DNA of 35,274 nt from Mycobacterium sp. (lineage in GTDB: Bacteria; Actinomycetota; Actinomycetes; Mycobacteriales; Mycobacteriaceae). Under the pieces are notes generated by a model, which saw only the letters and a program-made list of their open reading frames with translations, ran no database searches and was not told the DNA's origin. The stretch spans positions 1 through 35,274 of the forward strand of contig NZ_JAFAUS010000080.1 of NCBI RefSeq assembly GCF_019243155.1, given 5' to 3'. Shown here in pieces: positions 30,429 to 35,274 of this stretch. The translations under genes were made by a program, and so were the position numbers. Position 1 is the stretch's first letter. Each line of letters starts with the position of its first letter.

Positions 30429-31274
30429 TCAGGGGGCGATAGGCCGATTCGTCCACTCGCGGTCGGGCCGGCGCGACGAGCGGAACCATCCACCCGCCGC
30501 GCCGGTGCCGCCGTCGGTCGGGATGGTGTGGCCGGTGACGAAAGCCGACATGTCAGACGCCAGGAACAGGATCGCGTTGGCCTGATCCTCGGCCAGTCCC
30601 ATCCGCCCGACCGGCACCCATTGCGGCCACTGCCCCTGCTCGTCGGCCGACAGCCATTGCGAGTAGGGCACCTGAAGCGATTCGGTGACATCGGGTGCGA
30701 TCGCGTTGACCCGCACCCCGTGGCCGCCGACCTGCACCGCGAGGCTGCGCGTGAACGCAATGACGGCGGCCTTGAATGCGGCATAGACGGGATCCTCGGG
30801 GTATCCGCGCAGGCCCTCGACGGAGGAGACGTTGACAATCGCACCAGCGCGTTGGTCCACCATTGCCGGCAGGAACGCACGGGTGACGACGAAGACGTGA
30901 TGCAGGTTGATCCGGTACAGCTCGTCCCATAGTTCCGGCTCGGTGTCGACGAAGTTTCCCGGGTGGCGCAGCCAGTGCCCCACGTTGTTGACCAGCACAT
31001 CGACCCGGCCGAATTGATCCAGCACGGATCGCGCCAGCTTGGCGACCGCGTCCGCGTCGCGGACGTCGGTAACGACGCCCTGGGCTGATCCGCCCGCAGC
31101 CGTGATCTCGGCTGTCACCTGTTCGGTGCGTTCGGTGTCTATGTCGGCGATAACCACGTGCGCGCCGTGCCGGGAAAGCAGCCGCGCGGTTGCCGCGCCG
31201 ATGCCGCCACCGCCTCCTGTGACGACCGCCACTCGGCCGGCCAGCAGTAGTTCGGGATCCGTTGCTTCGTTCAT
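30429..31274 (-). CDS. Short-chain dehydrogenase/reductase (SDR)
   Basis: This 281-residue classical SDR has the motifs GGGGGIG, VNNVGHWL (NNVG in place of NNAG), the Ser in NVSSVEG and YAAFK. The segment PQWVPVGRMGLAEDQANAILFLAS follows, ending PTDGGTGAAGG. It has an approximately 25-residue basic C-terminal tail. It starts at ATG 31274 and converges on the ICMT-like gene. It diverges from the esterase at 31484 across 209 bases. The family converts alcohols and ketones on many substrates; no neighbour fixes its role. Confidence 0.88.
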   Translation of the reverse strand: MNEATDPELLLAGRVAVVTGGGGGIGAATARLLSRHGAHVVIADIDTERTEQVTAEITAAGGSAQGVVTDVRDADAVAKLARSVLDQFGRVDVLVNNVGHWLRHPGNFVDTEPELWDELYRINLHHVFVVTRAFLPAMVDQRAGAIVNVSSVEGLRGYPEDPVYAAFKAAVIAFTRSLAVQVGGHGVRVNAIAPDVTESLQVPYSQWLSADEQGQWPQWVPVGRMGLAEDQANAILFLASDMSAFVTGHTIPTDGGTGAAGGWFRSSRRPDREWTNRPIAP

Positions 31275-31432
31275 CGTTTACATTTTGGGTCACCGGGCGA
31301 CGCGAGAAATCCCCGGTATCGGCGAAATTCGGTCCCAATCGCGACGGTACGACTGACAACGGCATTAGTGATACCCGTCTCCCCCCATCGCAAACAGTGA
31401 GGGACCCGACATTTGCTGCGCTTTAACTCGTC

Positions 31433-31458
31433 GTTTTTTGTCCGGTAGGACGGGGTAT
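31433..31458 (+). promoter_or_regulatory. SigF-like promoter upstream of the esterase
   Basis: GTTT (31433-31436), 16 bases, then GGGTAT (31453-31458) fits the mycobacterial SigF pattern GTTT-N15-17-GGGTA. It lies 26 bases before the ATG at 31484, with AGGAG (31470-31474) between. It suggests stress or stationary-phase expression. Confidence 0.5.
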
Positions 31459-31483
31459 TAAGACGACCTAGGAGTTGATGGAA

Positions 31484-32527
31484 ATGGCCAGCACTACCGG
31501 TCCGCTTCGCGTATTGCCGAGCGCGGCGACAACGAAGCGAATTCACCATCGCCATAGTCCGCAGTCGATTGCGGTATCGCTCGCCAGTCGGTTAATCGTG
31601 AAAAACGCAGTGCGGGCCTGGGCCATGACATCGAATTTGCACTGGCCATTTGATTACGTGGACGGTTTTGCGGGTTTGATGCCGAGGTTTGGCGCCCCGG
31701 TGGAAACCGAGTCGGTACAACTAGAGAACTGCGCTGCCGAATGGGTCCGCGCTCCCGGCGTATCGACGCAGCGCGCGATCCTGTTTCTCCATGGCGGCGC
31801 TTTCCTCACCTGCGGTCTCAACACCCACCGCTCGCTGGTGGCCCGTCTGTCGGAGGCGGCCGATGCCCCGGTGCTTGCAGTCGGATACCGCAAGCTTCCG
31901 TCGCACCAGATAACCGACGCGATCGACGACGGAATCAGCGGGTTGCGCTGGCTGCAGGACCACGGTTTCGACGGCGACAAGGTCGTTGTCGCCGGCGACT
32001 CGGCCGGGGGATACCTGGCCTTCATGACCACCCTGCTGGCCATTCGCAGCCACATCATGAAGCCGGCCGGGGTCGCGGCGATCTCGCCATTCACCGACGC
32101 GGACCCGGCGCGAAAGCTCAGCCACCGCAACGCGCGTAAGTGCTCCATGTTCACGCGGCGGGCGTTCTCGATGTTCGCCCAGTACCTGAGCCAGGCGCAG
32201 GTTTTGCAAGGCCAGGACGACGATGTGGTTGCCTCGCCGGTAGACGCCGATCTGTCCTCGTTGCCACCGGTCACCATTCACGCGAGCTCCGATGAGTTGT
32301 TGCTGGCGGACGCCGAACTCATGGCCAAGCGTCTGGAAGGCAGCGGAATCCGCTGCGATCTGCACCTTTGGGACGGGCAGATCCACGACTTCCCGTTGGC
32401 CGCCGACATCTTGCCCGAGGGCAGGCGGGCCCTCAAATACGTCGGCGACTTCGTCAAGGACGTCACCACCGTGCGTGACGGTCTTCCCAGCGCCCGTAGC
32501 CTGCGGCGCGCAGCCGTGGCCGGTTAG
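31484..32527 (+). CDS. Alpha/beta hydrolase, hormone-sensitive-lipase family esterase
   Basis: This 347-residue Lip-type esterase has HGGAF at 103-107 as the oxyanion motif, nucleophile S173 in GDSAGGY, acid D270 in ASSDELL and H301 in GQIHDFPL. There is an approximately 75-residue N-terminal cap before the fold. It has no signal peptide. The start at 31484 is chosen for its nine-base distance from AGGAG; a TTG at 31475 and an ATG at 31478 are in frame but too close. It appears to be a single-gene unit with a SigF-like promoter. It differs from the esterase at 3158 in sequence and oxyanion motif (HGGA versus HGGG). Confidence 0.9.
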   Translation: MASTTGPLRVLPSAATTKRIHHRHSPQSIAVSLASRLIVKNAVRAWAMTSNLHWPFDYVDGFAGLMPRFGAPVETESVQLENCAAEWVRAPGVSTQRAILFLHGGAFLTCGLNTHRSLVARLSEAADAPVLAVGYRKLPSHQITDAIDDGISGLRWLQDHGFDGDKVVVAGDSAGGYLAFMTTLLAIRSHIMKPAGVAAISPFTDADPARKLSHRNARKCSMFTRRAFSMFAQYLSQAQVLQGQDDDVVASPVDADLSSLPPVTIHASSDELLLADAELMAKRLEGSGIRCDLHLWDGQIHDFPLAADILPEGRRALKYVGDFVKDVTTVRDGLPSARSLRRAAVAG

Positions 32528-32850
32528 TACGTCACGAAACCGCTTGCACCACTTAGCATTCGACAGCGACCTGCCCTCAGCCTTCCTGCTCGGGTTTCTC
32601 GAGTTCGGGTTCTGCGAGCACCGTTTGCCGCTGCTCCCGCCAGTCGAAACCCGTCGTTTCCAGCGGCATACCGCTGCCGCGACCACCCTCACGCGGAGTG
32701 TCGGCGTCGGCGACGGGGACTTCGCTGGGGGAATTCGGCGTCGCTGTGAAACATCCCTCGACGGTTACCCGAGTGCTTTGCGGTGAATAACGGACCAAGA
32801 CGACTCGACCGCCCAACCCGATCACGTCTCGGCCGATACAGTTGGATTCG
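32528..32850. other. 323-base gap before the FHA-ABC transporter gene
   Basis: No certain gene. On the minus strand an open frame runs from about 32834 to 32577 (for example from a GTG near 32826) and would encode about 80 residues with RVVLVRYSPQSTRV, one cysteine, and an acidic Glu-rich end (EPELEKPEQEG). Its codon use is only moderately GC-biased at third positions and no ribosome site is clear, so it may be a small hypothetical gene or a remnant. In M. tuberculosis the kinase gene pknF precedes Rv1747; here it is not seen. Confidence 0.4.
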
Positions 32851-35274
32851 ATGAGCCGATCAGTCCCACCCGCGTTGACCGTGCGGTACGAGGGATCCGA
32901 GCGCACTTTCGCGGCGGGCAACGATGTGGTGATCGGACGTGATCTGCGCGCTGATCTCCGCGTCGCGCACCCGCTGATCTCCCGCACGCACCTGATAGTG
33001 CGATTTGACCAGGGTCGATGGCTGGCCATCGACAACGGCAGCCTCAACGGGCTGTACGTCAACAACCGTCGCGTCTCGATGGTCGACATCCAGGACGGCC
33101 TGCGGGTCAACATCGGTAACCCGGACGGACCGGCGCTGACCTTCGAGGTCGGCCGTCACCAAGGCTCGGCCGGTATGCCCCCGCCGACGACGTCGATACC
33201 GATCCTCAACACGCCCAATGGACCGGTTGCGTGGGTGCCGCAGGGCCAGGCGTCCGGCCCGCAGTGGCCCGCTCAGCCGCAGCAGTCACCCTCGGCTCAG
33301 CAGGCGCCCTCGGTGTCGTTCCGCCACCCGGTCCATCCCCCGACCGCCCCGCCGACGGAGGGCCCGCCCAGCGGCCCGGTACCGATCCAGCAGTCGGGGC
33401 CGGAGCCGCGATACCCGACCGGTAGCCAGCACGTAGGTCCGCCCAGCGGGCCGCAATCGGCACCGCAGATTTACCGGGCGCCGCCCATGCATGTGCCGCC
33501 GGCCGCCACCGTGCCACCGGCGACCGCGGCGGAGCCGGCCGCCCTCGAGACGGGCCGGGTCGGCGGTGACTCGTCGATCATCGCGACCTCGATGATGAAG
33601 ATCCTGCGGCCCGGCAAGGCCCTGGAGTCGACACCCGGCGCGATAAAAATCGGCCGGGCGAACGACAACGACATCGTCATCCCCGAAGTCCTGGCGTCAC
33701 GCCACCACGCCACCCTGCTCACGTCGCCCTCGGGCACGGAGATCCACGACAACCGCAGCATCAACGGCACCTTCGTCAACGGCGTCCGGGTCGATTCGGC
33801 TGTCCTGCACGACGGCGACGTGGTCACCATCGGCAACATCGACCTGGTCTTCCACGGCGGCAACCTGGCCCGCCGCGACCAGACCGCGACCGCGACGCGC
33901 AGCGGCGGCCTCGATGCGCGCGGGGTGACCTGGACGATCGAGAACAACAAAACGCTGCTGGACAACATCTCGCTGACCGCCCCGCCCGGCACGCTGACGG
34001 CCATCATCGGGCCTTCCGGCGCCGGCAAGTCGACCTTCGCCCGGCTGGTCGCCGGGTACACGCACCCGACGACGGGGACCGTGTCGTTCGAAGGCCACAA
34101 CATCCATGCCGAGTACGCCTCGTTGCGCAGCAGGATCGGGATGGTGCCGCAGGACGATGTGGTGCACGGGCAGCTGACGGTGCATCAGGCGTTGATGTAC
34201 GCCGCGGAGCTGCGGCTGCCGCCGGACACCACGAAGGCCGACCGCGCCCAGGTGGTGGCGCGGGTCCTCGAAGAACTCGAGATGACCCAGCATCTGCACA
34301 CTCGGGTGGACAAGCTGTCCGGTGGTCAGCGCAAGCGCGCGTCGGTGGCGCTCGAGCTGCTCACCGGGCCGTCGCTGCTGATCCTGGACGAGCCGACCTC
34401 AGGCTTGGACCCGGCGCTGGACCGGCAGGTGATGACCATGCTGCGGCAGCTGGCCGACGCCGGTCGTGTGGTCCTGGTGGTCACCCACTCGCTCACTTAC
34501 CTGGACGTCTGCGACCAGGTGTTACTGCTGGCCCCCGGCGGCAAGACCGCGTTCTGCGGGCCACCCAGCCAGATCGGTCCCGCCATGGGCACCACCAACT
34601 GGGCCGACATCTTCAGCACCGTCGCCAACGATCCCGACGGGTCCCGCGAGCGCTACCTGGCCCGAACGGGCCCGCCACCCGCTCCGCCGCCCGCCGAGAA
34701 ACCCGCCGAGCTGGGCGATCCCTCGCATACCAGCCTGGTCCGGCAGTTCTCCACGATCGCCCGGCGCCAAATGCGGCTGATCGTCTCCGACCGCGGCTAT
34801 TTCGTCTTCCTCGCGCTGCTGCCGTTCATCATGGGGTCGTTGTCCATGTCGGTGCCCGGCGATGTCGGCTTCGGGATACCGAACCCGCTGGGCGCCGCGC
34901 CCAACGAGCCCGGGCAGATCCTGGTGCTGCTCAACGTCGGCGCGGTGTTCATGGGCACCGCCCTGACCATCCGCGACCTCATCGGTGAGCGCGCAATCTT
35001 CCTCCGCGAGCAGGCGGTCGGGTTGTCCACGACGGCGTACCTACTGGCCAAGGTCTGCGTGTACACGGTCTTCGCGATCGTCCAGTCGGCGATCGTCACC
35101 ATCATCGCGGTGCTCGGCAAGGGCGCCCCGACCCAGGGTGCGGTGGCGCTGGGCAAGCCGGGTCTGGAGCTGTTCGCCGACGTCGCGCTGACGTGTGTCG
35201 CCTCGGCCATGCTCGGGCTGGCCCTGTCGGCCGTCGCCAAGTCCAACGAGCAGATCATGCCGCTGCTGGTGGTG
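32851..35274 (+). CDS. FHA-domain ABC transporter, Rv1747-like (3' end cut by window)
   Basis: The first 808 codons of a protein very like M. tuberculosis Rv1747 (about 865 residues). It is a cell-envelope exporter reported to be controlled by Ser/Thr kinase phosphorylation. An N-terminal FHA domain has GR 29-30, SRTH 44-47 and NG 66-67. A long Pro/Ser/Gln-rich linker follows (about 105-240), then a second FHA domain with IGRANDND, ASRHHAT and NRSINGTFVNG. The ATPase domain has Walker A GPSGAGKST, signature LSGGQRKR and Walker B LLILDEPTSGLD. The membrane domain begins near RGYFVFLALLPFIMGSL and includes several helices. It starts at ATG 32851. The last part of the membrane domain is outside the window. 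The linker, where the phospho-threonines sit in Rv1747, is the most diverged part. Confidence 0.95.
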   Translation, partial: MSRSVPPALTVRYEGSERTFAAGNDVVIGRDLRADLRVAHPLISRTHLIVRFDQGRWLAIDNGSLNGLYVNNRRVSMVDIQDGLRVNIGNPDGPALTFEVGRHQGSAGMPPPTTSIPILNTPNGPVAWVPQGQASGPQWPAQPQQSPSAQQAPSVSFRHPVHPPTAPPTEGPPSGPVPIQQSGPEPRYPTGSQHVGPPSGPQSAPQIYRAPPMHVPPAATVPPATAAEPAALETGRVGGDSSIIATSMMKILRPGKALESTPGAIKIGRANDNDIVIPEVLASRHHATLLTSPSGTEIHDNRSINGTFVNGVRVDSAVLHDGDVVTIGNIDLVFHGGNLARRDQTATATRSGGLDARGVTWTIENNKTLLDNISLTAPPGTLTAIIGPSGAGKSTFARLVAGYTHPTTGTVSFEGHNIHAEYASLRSRIGMVPQDDVVHGQLTVHQALMYAAELRLPPDTTKADRAQVVARVLEELEMTQHLHTRVDKLSGGQRKRASVALELLTGPSLLILDEPTSGLDPALDRQVMTMLRQLADAGRVVLVVTHSLTYLDVCDQVLLLAPGGKTAFCGPPSQIGPAMGTTNWADIFSTVANDPDGSRERYLARTGPPPAPPPAEKPAELGDPSHTSLVRQFSTIARRQMRLIVSDRGYFVFLALLPFIMGSLSMSVPGDVGFGIPNPLGAAPNEPGQILVLLNVGAVFMGTALTIRDLIGERAIFLREQAVGLSTTAYLLAKVCVYTVFAIVQSAIVTIIAVLGKGAPTQGAVALGKPGLELFADVALTCVASAMLGLALSAVAKSNEQIMPLLVV

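Noticed and set aside
33150..33560. Repeat-rich, proline-coding DNA suggesting a repeat array
   Set aside because: It is the low-complexity linker between the two FHA domains of the Rv1747-like protein and stays in frame.
1..35274. tRNA genes, rRNA, CRISPR arrays, insertion sequences, prophage or defence genes
   Set aside because: None of their hallmark sequences or proteins were seen on either strand.

Overview
The window looks like chromosomal DNA of a mycobacterium. It is GC-rich throughout, with GTG and TTG starts and many ATGA or GTGA gene overlaps. It carries a close relative of the M. tuberculosis FHA-ABC transporter Rv1747 at the right edge, a PstS3-type phosphate-binding lipoprotein, a WS/DGAT acyltransferase (HHxxxDG), DUF732 and CsbD-type small proteins, and mycofactocin-type short-chain dehydrogenases. 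I see no tRNA, rRNA, CRISPR array, insertion sequence or integrase.

Region 1 (1-9.4 kb) is an oxidative catabolism locus. A KstD-like flavoprotein (cut by the left edge) diverges from a KshA-type Rieske oxygenase and a small cysteine protein. A four-gene, fully overlapping minus-strand operon follows: SnoaL/NTF2-like, SDR, HSL-type esterase, and a putative iron oxygenase. It diverges from a HAPMO-like Baeyer-Villiger monooxygenase (BVMO) coupled to an SDR. Two small dimeric alpha/beta-barrel proteins close the region.

Region 2 (9.4-12.2 kb) holds a secreted DUF732 protein, an orphan pstS3 and an IclR regulator.

Region 3 (12.3-21.2 kb) is an aromatic-ring and cyclic-ketone module. A minus-strand operon encodes an HsaA-like flavin hydroxylase, an HsaC-like extradiol dioxygenase and a KstD-family flavoprotein. 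A stand-alone 2Fe-2S ferredoxin precedes it. A second BVMO diverges with two mycofactocin-type SDRs and a hotdog thioesterase. An HsaD-like C-C hydrolase lies behind the WS/DGAT gene. Together the enzymes resemble the logic of bacterial steroid ring degradation (KstD/KshA, then HsaA, HsaC, HsaD), but as a second, paralogous set without the hydroxylase reductase HsaB or the KshB reductase in view. The real substrate is unknown; a steroid-like or other polycyclic or terpenoid compound is my inference.

Short intergenic regions of regions 1 and 3 share related sequence sites with a core close to CCRCTGASCGG. They lie at 454-481, 5522-5546, 16013-16028, 16391-16406 and possibly 21244-21257, which suggests that these scattered operons form one regulon. 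This is the most interesting undescribed signal I found.

Region 4 (21.2-35.3 kb) is mixed: the WS/DGAT gene with two tandem palindromes at its promoter, DoxX and SnoaL-like genes, a transglutaminase-like protein, a CsbD-like stress protein with a clear hairpin behind it, a flavin/F420-type split-barrel protein, a molybdopterin oxidoreductase, a DUF1003 membrane protein, a secreted protein with a duplicated cysteine motif, a type III polyketide synthase with an ICMT-like methyltransferase, an SDR, an HSL-type esterase, and the 3'-truncated Rv1747-like transporter.
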